In this document: positions 25,618-34,438 of the stretch, in pieces
How the letters are laid out: the number at the start of each line of letters is the position of its first letter
How positions within the stretch are numbered: the stretch's first letter is position 1
Origin: JANPLD01 sp031426355
Lineage (GTDB): Bacteria > Pseudomonadota > Alphaproteobacteria > Rickettsiales > UBA8987
Reading direction: 5' to 3'
Length of the DNA stretch: 48,657 nt
NCBI GenBank assembly: GCA_031426355.1
Contig: JANPLD010000071.1
Span: forward strand, 1-48,657
Notes under the pieces: model-generated
Told to the model about the DNA's origin: nothing
Databases searched by the model: none
Seen by the model: the letters and a program-made list of their open reading frames with translations, nothing else
Made by a program: the position numbers and the translations under genes

Positions 25618-27531
25618 ATGATAAATGAATTTCTTAGGGAAAGTGGCGTTCAGCAGCAAATGCAGCATACTGCAAATCCTAATGTTGGAGGTCCTTCTGA
25701 TAATGTAAAAGAGGTTTTAATAGCACCTGTGGTAATTAATAATCCTTTTGATATTAAACAATCTAGGCAACTTGGCCAAGAGGCAGAGCCTAGTTTGTCT
25801 CAAGTGGTGGTCATGGGGTCAAAGGAAAAGAAGGGCGATACAATATATATTCCCCCTCTTTTAGATAAGTTTTTTTATTTTACGGATGCGCGATTAATGT
25901 TTGACAATCCTGATGCAAAGACATCGCTTTCTATAACAGTGCCAGCTATTATTAGCACAGATTACACACCTAAGAGATTTCAACAAGGCAAAGATCAATA
26001 TACTAGAGCCACGGTTACTTTGCCAGGCGAACATTTTTTTGATACCGAGCTAGTATTCAAAAATAATAAGGGTTATCCTCAAAATTTATTTGAAAGCTAT
26101 TCCTTTAGAGTTGCAAGCACTGTTGCTAATTCAGTTTCGATAGCAGTGCCTAGTATGGACAAAGAGGGTAATCTAATTCTTGATAAAAATGGAAATATGA
26201 CACTTGAGTTTTATTCCTATACAACAAGGTTTGAAGAAAAGCATGATGCTGAAGGGAAATTTCTTAGTGAAGAGAGGCTTCTTGCAGATAATAAATTATA
26301 TTATAACGGTAGAATGATATTAAAATACGAACTTGGAAAAACGCAAGAGGAGATAACTAAAAATGCTCATAAAGGTAAAAAGGTTATAAGTGAGAATTAT
26401 TTGAGGATGTCAAGTTCAGTAGAAGATGGAAATGTACAAATATATCCTGACCGCGAATTTTTAGATGACAAGGATATAGTTACCTTGGAGCCACTAAAAT
26501 CAGTAAAATATAAACTAAATATTTCTTCTAAAGTTACTAATGGCGTTAGAATTTATGAACATAAAGCTATACCAGATAATCCTAATAGCGAAATTGTTCT
26601 TACCGAGGAAGAATTTAAGTGTAATTCACTTATTATAAACGCTCCTGCAGTGAATAGTTATGGAGAGGCTGGCTTAGTTCCCGACTTTATATCCAAGGTT
26701 GCTTTAACCAAAGAAAATTATAAAGATGATAAGTTTACTTTAAAATGTTCTGGCCCTATTTTGCTTGATGGAGAAGTTAAAAATCTTGGTACAGCGCCAT
26801 CTAATATAATGATTGATAATAATATTCGAGCTGATGGGGAAAAACCGATAAGAATCGATATATTAGCTAGCGAAAAAATAATTAAAGATGGATATGTAAG
26901 TCTTATTGGCATGGATAAGGAATATTATGAAAATAAAGACCTTTCGGACTTAGAAAATGTAAAGTTCATTAAAGATAAAAATTCCGCAAATAAAATCAAT
27001 TTAGTAAGAGATGGGCAAATAGTTGCTGAGGTTTATTTTAAAGACTTTTCTGGAAAAGATATTGATCTGGGCAAAGATAATTTAATTTATAATATAGGAA
27101 TAGGTTACCTAAATGAAAAAAGTGATGTTTATTCAAGGACGTATTCAGCTATAAATCAAACGAGGGTAGCAGGTGTTTATACTGATGAGCAGTGGGATAT
27201 TAGGTGTAGGGACCTTGCTATAACGCAGATAAAACAGAATAACCAACAGGATATTACCGTATCTAAACTTAATGAGTCATATTCCGAAGCTGTACTTCAA
27301 AACGTAATAGCTAGAATCAGCAATAACCTGGGGCAAAAAGGAATAATTGATAATCAGGCGGAAATGAATGAAATAATTCAGCTTTTGAAGGATACAGGCG
27401 CACAATTCAATATTGATAATCCAGGAAATATAGATAAAGACAATATCACTTTAAATTACGGTCAAAACTCGACTTTCAATCTGGATATAAAAATATCTGA
27501 CGGAATAAAAGTTCCATCAAAATCGAAATGA
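25618..27531 (+). CDS. Large orphan protein under a CtrA-type promoter
   Basis: I do not recognise this 637-residue protein. It lacks a signal peptide and membrane segments. The body has alternating hydrophobic and polar stretches suggesting beta-rich domains (about residues 75-330 and 380-510). A helical part follows near 520-600 (SEAVLQNVIARISNNLGQ), then a Lys-rich end, KVPSKSK. It contains few cysteines. It stands alone between ctrA, from which it is divergent, and fur. A strong CtrA-type box lies 45 bp upstream of the start. Candidate secreted protein or effector; nothing in the sequence shows an enzymatic site. Confidence 0.8.
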   Translation: MINEFLRESGVQQQMQHTANPNVGGPSDNVKEVLIAPVVINNPFDIKQSRQLGQEAEPSLSQVVVMGSKEKKGDTIYIPPLLDKFFYFTDARLMFDNPDAKTSLSITVPAIISTDYTPKRFQQGKDQYTRATVTLPGEHFFDTELVFKNNKGYPQNLFESYSFRVASTVANSVSIAVPSMDKEGNLILDKNGNMTLEFYSYTTRFEEKHDAEGKFLSEERLLADNKLYYNGRMILKYELGKTQEEITKNAHKGKKVISENYLRMSSSVEDGNVQIYPDREFLDDKDIVTLEPLKSVKYKLNISSKVTNGVRIYEHKAIPDNPNSEIVLTEEEFKCNSLIINAPAVNSYGEAGLVPDFISKVALTKENYKDDKFTLKCSGPILLDGEVKNLGTAPSNIMIDNNIRADGEKPIRIDILASEKIIKDGYVSLIGMDKEYYENKDLSDLENVKFIKDKNSANKINLVRDGQIVAEVYFKDFSGKDIDLGKDNLIYNIGIGYLNEKSDVYSRTYSAINQTRVAGVYTDEQWDIRCRDLAITQIKQNNQQDITVSKLNESYSEAVLQNVIARISNNLGQKGIIDNQAEMNEIIQLLKDTGAQFNIDNPGNIDKDNITLNYGQNSTFNLDIKISDGIKVPSKSK

Positions 27532-27792
27532 ATTAGTGTATATGCTATTTTTCAATAATTAAAACTTGGCAATAAGCAGACTTAGAAAAGGTCAATCAAA
27601 AGTGAATCTTTTCGCTAATTTTCAAAACATAAAACTATGGCTTGTTTTTTATAATTTTTTTCTACCGCTTTAGAATCAAGAAGGGTTCTGGCATACTTAT
27701 AGTATGATATAAACTCAATCCTTTAACAGCTACATTAAAAGAAGCTCACAAAGAAAATGAAAGAACTATAAAATTCACAAGAGAGTAATTAC

Positions 27793-28194
27793 CTATTTAG
27801 GTAATACGTATAATTCAAGCTTATGGCCAACTAGATTAAAACCATGCTCCTTAGCTATTTTTTCCTGCAAGCGCTCAATTTCTTCATTAACAAATTCGAT
27901 TATCTCGCCAGTTTTTACATTAATTATATGATCGTGGTGGTCGTCATGGTGTTCCTCATAACGGGCGCGTCCATCACCAAAATCATGTTTTTCAACTATA
28001 CCATTTTCTTCAAACAGGCGAATGGTTCGGTATACAGTTGCAATACCAATGGTACTGTCTAACTTGGAAACCCTTCGATAAACTTCCTCAGTATCGGGAT
28101 GGTCTTTAGCTTCCGCAATAACTCTGGCGATAAGTTTGCGTTGCTCGGTCATTTTAAGACCTTTCTCCGTACATTTTTGTAAGATGCTATTCAT
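27793..28194 (-). CDS. fur: Fur family metalloregulator
   Basis: Fur-type repressors sense Fe(II) or Mn(II) and control metal uptake. I chose the ATG at 28194 (MNSILQKCTEKGLKMTEQR) because a longer reading would overlap trpD. The 133 residues contain the winged helix (TIGIATVYRTIRLFEENGIV) and a metal site EEHHDDHHDHIINVKTGEIIEF. The C-terminal CxxC zinc motifs of E. coli Fur are missing, as in alphaproteobacterial Fur/Mur. The gene follows trpD by 10 bp on the same strand. The 260 bp downstream, up to the orphan gene end, hold no gene I can support. Confidence 0.9.
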   Translation of the reverse strand: MNSILQKCTEKGLKMTEQRKLIARVIAEAKDHPDTEEVYRRVSKLDSTIGIATVYRTIRLFEENGIVEKHDFGDGRARYEEHHDDHHDHIINVKTGEIIEFVNEEIERLQEKIAKEHGFNLVGHKLELYVLPK

Positions 28195-28204
28195 ACTGAA
28201 TTGT

Positions 28205-29236
28205 TTAACTAAAACTTGCCGATATCTCAACAAGTTTTTCTAAGGTTTTTATTGGCGCGCCAGAACTAAGGAAATTCTTTGCGATCTTTATTCCTTCGTC
28301 AATATTTTTTGCCAAACCTGAGATTTTTAAACTCATGGCCGAATTTAATATGACCGTATCAAGATATGCAGAAGGCACACCTTTCAAAGCTTCCCTTAGC
28401 GCAAAAGAATTATGGATCGCATCACCACCAAGCAGATCTTCCTCATTATGAATCTTAAACCCATGGTCTTCCGGGTTGATCTCATAATTTTTTATTTCAC
28501 CATTATTTAGTTCGGCAACTTTGGTTTTACTGCAAACGGAAATTTCATCAGAACCATCATCACCATGAACAACAGCCATTCTTTTAAAGCCGAGATTTTT
28601 TGCAACTTCCGCAATTGTAGGGACAAGGGCAGGGGAGAATACACCGGTCAACTGCATTTTGGTTTCCGCAGGATTACAAAGCGGCCCAAGGATATTAAAT
28701 ATAGTTCTTACACCAAGCTCCTTCCTAATATGTGCCAGGTGGTGCATGGCTTTATGGTATAGGGGAGCAAAAAGGAATGTTATCCCAACCTGCTCAAGGC
28801 ACTTTGCCGATTGCTCCGGCGTAAGTTCAATATTAACCCCAAGCTGTTTAAGCACATCCGCTGAACCTGATAATGATGAAACCGATCGGTTACCATGTTT
28901 TGCAACTGGCACGCCGCAACTAGCCACCACCAGTGCCACCGCAGTAGAAATATTATACGTACCTTTCTGGTCGCCACCAGTACCGCAAGTATCAACTATT
29001 TTTTCTTTTAACTCTGCTGATATTGGCAGCTTTATCATTTTAGCGCGCATAACTCTGGCAGCACCCGTGATCTCATCTGCCGCTTCGCCTTTTACTCTTA
29101 ACGCTATAAGTAATGCCGCCGTTTGAGCAGGAGTAGCCCCACCATTAAATATGGAAAGAAATACTTCTTCAGACTCCCTGTCAGTGAGATTCTCTCTCTC
29201 ACATATCTTATCTAAATATTTTTGTATGAGCGGCAT
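28205..29236 (-). CDS. trpD: Anthranilate phosphoribosyltransferase
   Basis: TrpD joins anthranilate to PRPP in tryptophan synthesis. The 343 residues are typical: CGTGGDQKGTYNISTAVA with the PRPP loop near 79-95, KHGNRSVSSLSGSADVL, and NILGPLCNPA. Start at ATG 29236. It is not beside other trp genes here: trpC and trpG are absent and fur follows. Whether the organism makes tryptophan fully cannot be decided from this window. Confidence 0.96.
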   Translation of the reverse strand: MPLIQKYLDKICERENLTDRESEEVFLSIFNGGATPAQTAALLIALRVKGEAADEITGAARVMRAKMIKLPISAELKEKIVDTCGTGGDQKGTYNISTAVALVVASCGVPVAKHGNRSVSSLSGSADVLKQLGVNIELTPEQSAKCLEQVGITFLFAPLYHKAMHHLAHIRKELGVRTIFNILGPLCNPAETKMQLTGVFSPALVPTIAEVAKNLGFKRMAVVHGDDGSDEISVCSKTKVAELNNGEIKNYEINPEDHGFKIHNEEDLLGGDAIHNSFALREALKGVPSAYLDTVILNSAMSLKISGLAKNIDEGIKIAKNFLSSGAPIKTLEKLVEISASFS

Positions 29237-29286
29237 TTGTAATTATCTGGTTGATAACTAACAGGTGAAGGAAAAAGAAAAATAAG

Positions 29287-30069
29287 TCAACTTCGTTTAG
29301 CTTTATCAAATAATTCAAAAAAATTATTAGTAGTTGCTGTAGCAAGCTGCTCTAGCGTAACTCCTTTTAATTGGGCTATAAACTCAGCTGTATCTCTTGT
29401 AAAGGCTGGTTGATTTGACTTCCCCCTGTGAGGAATAGGCGCAAGGAAAGGTGAGTCCGTTTCAACAAGTAATCTTTCTAGCGGAATTATATTCTTAACT
29501 GTCTCCTGTAAATCTTTTGCGCTTTTGAAAGTAACTATCCCGGAAATTGAAATATATAGGCCAAGATCTAACGCCTTTTGTGCAAGGTCTGAAGTTCCGG
29601 TAAAACAATGCAGCAAAGCTTTGAATTTACCTTTTGCCATTTCAGTTTTTAATATCTGGTAAGTATCATCTTCCGCATCTCTCGTATGAATTATTACCGG
29701 CAAGCCTGTTGCTCTTGAAGCTTGTATATGAGCAATAAAGTTTTTCTTTTGATTCTCAGGGGCGGAATTTTGATAATAATAATCAAGCCCGCATTCACCT
29801 AGGCCTATGGTCTTGGGCCTATCAGATAATTCTATTAACTGCTCAGCAGCTGTTTGTTCCTTATCAGATTCATGGGGGTGAATACCACAGGACGCAAAAA
29901 CATTTTCATATTTCTCTGCAATTGAATAAACTTCTTCATACTCACTTAATTGAGTACAAATGGTCTGCATATATTTTATTCCCGCATTTTCTGCGCGAGA
30001 GATAGCGCCTGATATATCACCTTTAAGTTCTGGAAAGTTAAGATGGCAGTGGGAATCTACAAGGATCAT
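29287..30069 (-). CDS. tatD: TatD family metal-dependent hydrolase
   Basis: TatD-type enzymes are metal-dependent DNases/hydrolases with a TIM barrel. The 260 residues contain DSHCHLNF at 5-12 (His7, His9), IGLGECGLDYY, IIHTRDAEDD, ALLHCFTG and the late ETDSPFLAP, which together give the usual metal ligands. Length is normal. It is followed on the right by mreB on the same strand (18 bp). Exact substrate is unresolved. Confidence 0.94.
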   Translation of the reverse strand: MILVDSHCHLNFPELKGDISGAISRAENAGIKYMQTICTQLSEYEEVYSIAEKYENVFASCGIHPHESDKEQTAAEQLIELSDRPKTIGLGECGLDYYYQNSAPENQKKNFIAHIQASRATGLPVIIHTRDAEDDTYQILKTEMAKGKFKALLHCFTGTSDLAQKALDLGLYISISGIVTFKSAKDLQETVKNIIPLERLLVETDSPFLAPIPHRGKSNQPAFTRDTAEFIAQLKGVTLEQLATATTNNFFELFDKAKRS

Positions 30070-30087
30070 ACTGCGTCAAATTTTTAA

Positions 30088-31128
30088 TTAATCCTGCTTG
30101 AATAATACTGCCTTGAAAGCCTTTCTATCTTCTAGCGCCGTACCAGTACCTATAGCAACGCAATGCAGTGGATTCTCAGCTACAAAAACTGGTAAACCTG
30201 TGGAATTCTTAAGTATCGTATCAATATCCCTGAGTAGTGCGCCACCACCTGTAACGATAATTCCTCTGTCAACGATATCAGATGAAAGTTCTGGTGGAGT
30301 TTTTTCTAAAGCTTTACGAACCGCATCAACTATATGGCCAACTGGTTCCATCAATGCTTCCGCGATCTGTCTTTGACTTAGTTCTATTTCTTTTGGAACG
30401 CCAGTTGCAAGGTCTCTACCTTTAATACTTGCTTTGTCACCTTCACCTTCTTTTGGAAGTATTGCGCCGCCAATTTTCTTTTTCATTTCCTCAGCAGTGA
30501 AATCACCGATAAGTAAATTGTGATATTTTCTGATATAGTTAACAATAGCTTGGTCCATAACGTCTCCACCAACACGGGTAGATTCCGCATAAACTATGCC
30601 ACCTAGTGAAATAACCGCAACCTCTGTCGTACCACCACCAATATCAACAACCATTGAACCTTTAGGCTCATTTACCGGAAGGCCGGCACCTATCGCCGCT
30701 GCCATTGGTTCTTCAATAAGGTAAACATCACGCGCCCCGGCAGACATTGCCGCATCCTGGATCGCCCTACGTTCAACCGCCGTGGAGCTTGAAGGCACGC
30801 ATATTATAATTAATGGGCCAGCTAAATTCCTGCCTTTGTGAACTGTACGTATAAAGTGCTTTATCATTTCCTCAGCGCCCTTAAAATCAGCAATAACGCC
30901 ATCTCTAAGAGGCCTAATAGCTTCAATATTTGCAGGGGTTCTGCCCAACATCAGTTTCGCTTGCGTACCAAAAGCATAAGGCACTTTTTTACCTTCGCGG
31001 ATAAGCAGTGCTACAACTGAAGGTTCATTAAGCATTATGCCTTTGCCCTTAACATAAACGAGAGTATTTGCCGTTCCAAGATCAATTGCTATATCGCTGG
31101 AGAACATTCCTAATAGGTTACTGAACAT
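30088..31128 (-). CDS. mreB: Rod-shape-determining protein MreB
   Basis: MreB is an actin-like ATPase that positions peptidoglycan synthesis along the sidewall. The 346 residues have DLGTANTLVYVKGKGIMLNEPSV (phosphate 1, residues 17 onward), VDIGGGTTEVAVISLGG (phosphate 2) and VTGGGALLRDID near the C-terminus. The gene is intact. No mreC/mreD follows here; tatD does. It is divergent from the HExxH orphan, and the 140-bp gap contains a CtrA-type box oriented to that orphan. Confidence 0.97.
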   Translation of the reverse strand: MFSNLLGMFSSDIAIDLGTANTLVYVKGKGIMLNEPSVVALLIREGKKVPYAFGTQAKLMLGRTPANIEAIRPLRDGVIADFKGAEEMIKHFIRTVHKGRNLAGPLIIICVPSSSTAVERRAIQDAAMSAGARDVYLIEEPMAAAIGAGLPVNEPKGSMVVDIGGGTTEVAVISLGGIVYAESTRVGGDVMDQAIVNYIRKYHNLLIGDFTAEEMKKKIGGAILPKEGEGDKASIKGRDLATGVPKEIELSQRQIAEALMEPVGHIVDAVRKALEKTPPELSSDIVDRGIIVTGGGALLRDIDTILKNSTGLPVFVAENPLHCVAIGTGTALEDRKAFKAVLFKQD

Positions 31129-31230
31129 AAGTTATTGAATTTGTTGATTTTATGAATTCGATATAAAAGAGAATGCGCAACATACTCACACTTCCAAAAA
31201 AAGCAATAAAAATAGGGTAAAGGTTAATAA

Positions 31231-31262
31231 TTAACCAATTATTAACCTTTGATTGGTATTAT
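31231..31262 (+). promoter_or_regulatory. Putative CtrA-activated promoter of the HExxH orphan
   Basis: TTAACCAATTATTAACC (31231-31247), with an additional TTAA at 31224, is followed 11 bp after the last TTAA by TATTAT (31257-31262). The ATG at 31270 begins only 7 bp past that hexamer, so the transcript may be leaderless. Confidence 0.7.
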
Positions 31263-31269
31263 TTAAAAT

Positions 31270-32694
31270 ATGGGAACAAAAGAACACATTAAATGGCAGG
31301 AGGTAATTGAGCTACCAACGCAGTCTACCCCGTTATCCGAAGAAATAATTAGTATTCTATCGGAACAATATAAAGGCAGGGATAAAATCCCTTTTGAGCT
31401 AACTACAAATGGAATACTGGTTCATGAGCTAAATAAAATCGAAAATGATGGAGCAGGCCAAGAACAATTTCTACTAAGAAAAGAGCATATAAATTCAGGC
31501 GTTAAAAAATCCAGGATTATAATTGGCGACTCATCAGAAGTTAAGGACGGTAATATTTACATTTCTCTAAAAAATCCTATTAATCCTCTTTCAAGAGTTA
31601 TGATACATGAAATTTCTCATGATAATGACCCGGGAATAGATTTAGATAAATCATTAGGAGAAAAAAATGATTATCAGAAAAAAATGTCTGATTTAGAAAA
31701 ATATCTAAGTGATTATTATATTAATTATCCAGCTAATAATAATAAATTTAATAACTTATTTAAAGTTTTTAGACCTGAAATAGAAAAATTTGAAGAAGGT
31801 AAAACTAAAATATTAAATGATATTTTAATAGATAATTTAACTCTTAGAGAATCTGTTTCAAAAGATCTTATAGAAGCAAAGGCAGTTATTTCTCAAGAAG
31901 ATTTAAGAACACTTACCTCAGAAAATCTTTCATGGAATGATTTTACCCAATTATATAATAAATTTTATTCTAATGAATCAAGTGATAAAGATAAAGAGGT
32001 CGTAAAATATTTAGATAAGATATTAAACCAAGTTCAGGCTGCTTCCACACATGCCATATATAAATTAAGTAAGGAATTTGATACAGCAGCGTTTGATTTT
32101 TATAAAAATGCTAATGAAATTGACTCTGAATGGACTAAGGCTTTTTTTGTAATTAAATTGCAATTTTTGGCTCCAAAAGAATATAACTATAAAAGAGAAG
32201 AATATTCTGTTGATATAGAAAATATATTTGGGATACTATCTTTAGATGATAAACAATCTATTCCACTCAGACATAGATATAATAATAATTCTCATGCAGA
32301 CCTAAATTTGGGGCTTGTTACTACTGAGAATTATTCAAGAATGCATCCCACTATATCTCGGGATTATAAAAGCTTTCAAATGAATGACGTATTAGATAAA
32401 TACTGGGATGAGATCTTTAACTTAGCTCCGGATCCTGAAGTTAAGGGCAAATTTATAAATGAAGATCAGGAGTTAGAATTTGCTGCAAGATCAATGAAAA
32501 GAATTTTAGCCGATAAGATTATTGATGAAAATGATATTGCCGAATTAGAGGGTATAAAATCAAGGCTTGCTGCTTGCGAAATTACAGTTGAGCTTGAAGA
32601 TGACCAAATCAGGTTCAAAAACTATATGAGGTTTGTTGGCACAGGCGAGCAAGCCGATTTCAAGATGAAAGAAGGGGTTAGTTTTAAGAAATAA
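31270..32694 (+). CDS. Orphan protein with HExxH metallopeptidase-like motif
   Basis: Unrecognised 474-residue soluble protein. Residues 107-124 read LSRVMIHEISHDNDPGID; His113-Glu114-x-x-His117 following a hydrophobic run is the classic zinc-peptidase helix. The third ligand is not clear (acidic residues follow). The rest is charged and helical, with no signal peptide or membrane helix; the C-terminus is Lys-rich (MKEGVSFKK). The gene is isolated between mreB and leuA. A CtrA-type box and -10 lie directly upstream, with the ATG possibly at the transcript start. A secreted or toxin-like metalloprotease is the most economical guess; HExxH by chance remains possible. Confidence 0.8.
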   Translation: MGTKEHIKWQEVIELPTQSTPLSEEIISILSEQYKGRDKIPFELTTNGILVHELNKIENDGAGQEQFLLRKEHINSGVKKSRIIIGDSSEVKDGNIYISLKNPINPLSRVMIHEISHDNDPGIDLDKSLGEKNDYQKKMSDLEKYLSDYYINYPANNNKFNNLFKVFRPEIEKFEEGKTKILNDILIDNLTLRESVSKDLIEAKAVISQEDLRTLTSENLSWNDFTQLYNKFYSNESSDKDKEVVKYLDKILNQVQAASTHAIYKLSKEFDTAAFDFYKNANEIDSEWTKAFFVIKLQFLAPKEYNYKREEYSVDIENIFGILSLDDKQSIPLRHRYNNNSHADLNLGLVTTENYSRMHPTISRDYKSFQMNDVLDKYWDEIFNLAPDPEVKGKFINEDQELEFAARSMKRILADKIIDENDIAELEGIKSRLAACEITVELEDDQIRFKNYMRFVGTGEQADFKMKEGVSFKK

Positions 32695-34254
32695 CTAAGC
32701 CACTACCTTCTGTGAAAGCAGATCAATCTTCTCTTCATGCACCAGCAATTTATTTATCGCATCAACATATGCTTTAGCAGAAGCAACTGTCGTATCAATA
32801 TCAGATGCCGAACCATTATATAAAGCTGCCGTTTTATTATCGCGCAAACGAACTAATACTTCCGCTTGGGAATCCAGCCCTTCAGTAACAGCTGTCACAT
32901 CATAAAGAACCAGCTTTGCATCGACATCAATTATATCTTTTATAGCTTTGAATATTGCGTCGATAGGACCTTGACCTGTACTTTCAGCGCATTTTTCAAT
33001 GCCGTCAACAGCAAGGCAAACTTTGGCTTTCTGTGGGCCACGGCTACCACATTGCACTTCCAGATATTCAAATTTGATCTTACCTTTACTTTCCTCACCA
33101 TGCCTGGTTTCCTCACCAACCATAATGATTATATCTTCATCAAAGATATCTTTCTTTTTATCAGCCAGGTCTTTGAATTTCTCGAAGAAATTATCAATCT
33201 GACTATCTTCAACCCTTAAATTCAGTTCTCTCAGTTTATCTTTGAATGCTGCCCTTCCTGAGTGTTTGCCCATAACCAGTTTATTGCGCAGTAAACCAAT
33301 TGATTCAGGCTTCATTATCTCATAAGTCTCAGCATGTTTCAAAACGCCATCCTGATGTATACCAGATTCATGAGCAAACGCATTGGCGCCAACAATTGCT
33401 TTATTCGCCTGCACCTGCAAACCGGTGATATTGGTAACAAGTTTGGAAGCCCTCATTATATACTCAGATTTAACATCCATTTTATATGGCAGAAAATCAT
33501 TGCGTGTTTTTATCGCCATTACCACTTCTTCAAGTGATGTATTACCCGCGCGCTCACCAATACCATTTATGGTACATTCAATCTGGCGAACACCAGCCTG
33601 AACTGCTGATAAAGCATTCGCAACTGCCAAGCCCAGATCATTCTGGCCATGGAAAGATAATATCGCTTTATCAATATTAGGTACGCGGTTACGGATATCA
33701 GTTATTATTCGGAACATCTCTGCCGGGATAGCATAACCAACCGTATCAGGGATATTAATAGTTGTTGCGCCTGCTTTAATCGCAGTTTCAATAGCCTTGC
33801 ACAAATAATCCATATCGCTTCGTGTCGCGTCCATCGCGCTCCACTCAATATCATCAGTATATTTAGTTGCGAAGCGAACTGTCTTATCAATTATTTCCAG
33901 AACTTCTTCACGCGTCTTTTTAAACTGATATTTCAAATGGATATCGCTGGTTGATATAAAAGTATGCACACGCGGTTTTTTCGCAGGTTTAACTGCTTCA
34001 CCCGCTGCAACTATATCTTTCTCAATTGCTCGAGCAAGTGAACATACGGAAGCATTCTTAGCGCGTTTTGCTATTTCATTTATCGCTTTAAAATCACCTT
34101 TTGAAGATATGGCAAAGCCTGCCTCAATAATATCAACTTTCATTTCATCCAGAACGTCCGCTATCATTATCTTTTCTTCAACATTCATGGTTGCGCCAGG
34201 AGACTGCTCACCATCCCTTAAGGTAGTATCAAATATGTAAATCTTGTCTTTCAT
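32695..34254 (-). CDS. leuA: 2-Isopropylmalate synthase
   Basis: LeuA condenses 2-oxoisovalerate with acetyl-CoA, the first step of leucine synthesis. The 519 residues contain DTTLRDGEQSPGATM near 9-23, the metal and catalytic motifs HGQNDLG and ECTINGIGERAGN. The C-terminal LeuA regulatory domain follows (YDVTAVTEGLDSQAEVLVRL), which in the family mediates leucine feedback inhibition. Start at ATG 34254. leuC is 12 kb away, so the pathway genes are dispersed. No convincing leader peptide is seen in the 184 bp upstream, which holds only short inverted repeats. Confidence 0.97.
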   Translation of the reverse strand: MKDKIYIFDTTLRDGEQSPGATMNVEEKIMIADVLDEMKVDIIEAGFAISSKGDFKAINEIAKRAKNASVCSLARAIEKDIVAAGEAVKPAKKPRVHTFISTSDIHLKYQFKKTREEVLEIIDKTVRFATKYTDDIEWSAMDATRSDMDYLCKAIETAIKAGATTINIPDTVGYAIPAEMFRIITDIRNRVPNIDKAILSFHGQNDLGLAVANALSAVQAGVRQIECTINGIGERAGNTSLEEVVMAIKTRNDFLPYKMDVKSEYIMRASKLVTNITGLQVQANKAIVGANAFAHESGIHQDGVLKHAETYEIMKPESIGLLRNKLVMGKHSGRAAFKDKLRELNLRVEDSQIDNFFEKFKDLADKKKDIFDEDIIIMVGEETRHGEESKGKIKFEYLEVQCGSRGPQKAKVCLAVDGIEKCAESTGQGPIDAIFKAIKDIIDVDAKLVLYDVTAVTEGLDSQAEVLVRLRDNKTAALYNGSASDIDTTVASAKAYVDAINKLLVHEEKIDLLSQKVVA

Positions 34255-34438
34255 AAAAATTCTTTATTAATAGTTTGAAATAAAACCCATTTTGCAATTA
34301 ACTCAAGAATTATTTGAGCTTAACTGGAAAAAACGGAACTGAAATGTGGGTACGAGAATATATGTTGCCCTAGAGGGCGAGAAGTGTAAGCGCGAGGAAA
34401 GTATGTCTGAATGATATTTTCATATACTTAATATATAC

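Noticed and set aside
27532..27792. A possible small RNA or tRNA in the 260-bp gap before fur
   Set aside because: No cloverleaf, no T-loop motif, no promoter-terminator pair; just AT-rich sequence with weak repeats.
34255..34438. A leu leader peptide or attenuator upstream of leuA
   Set aside because: Only short inverted repeats (for example GCCCTAGAGGGC near 34368) are seen; no Leu-codon run and no terminator with a T-run.
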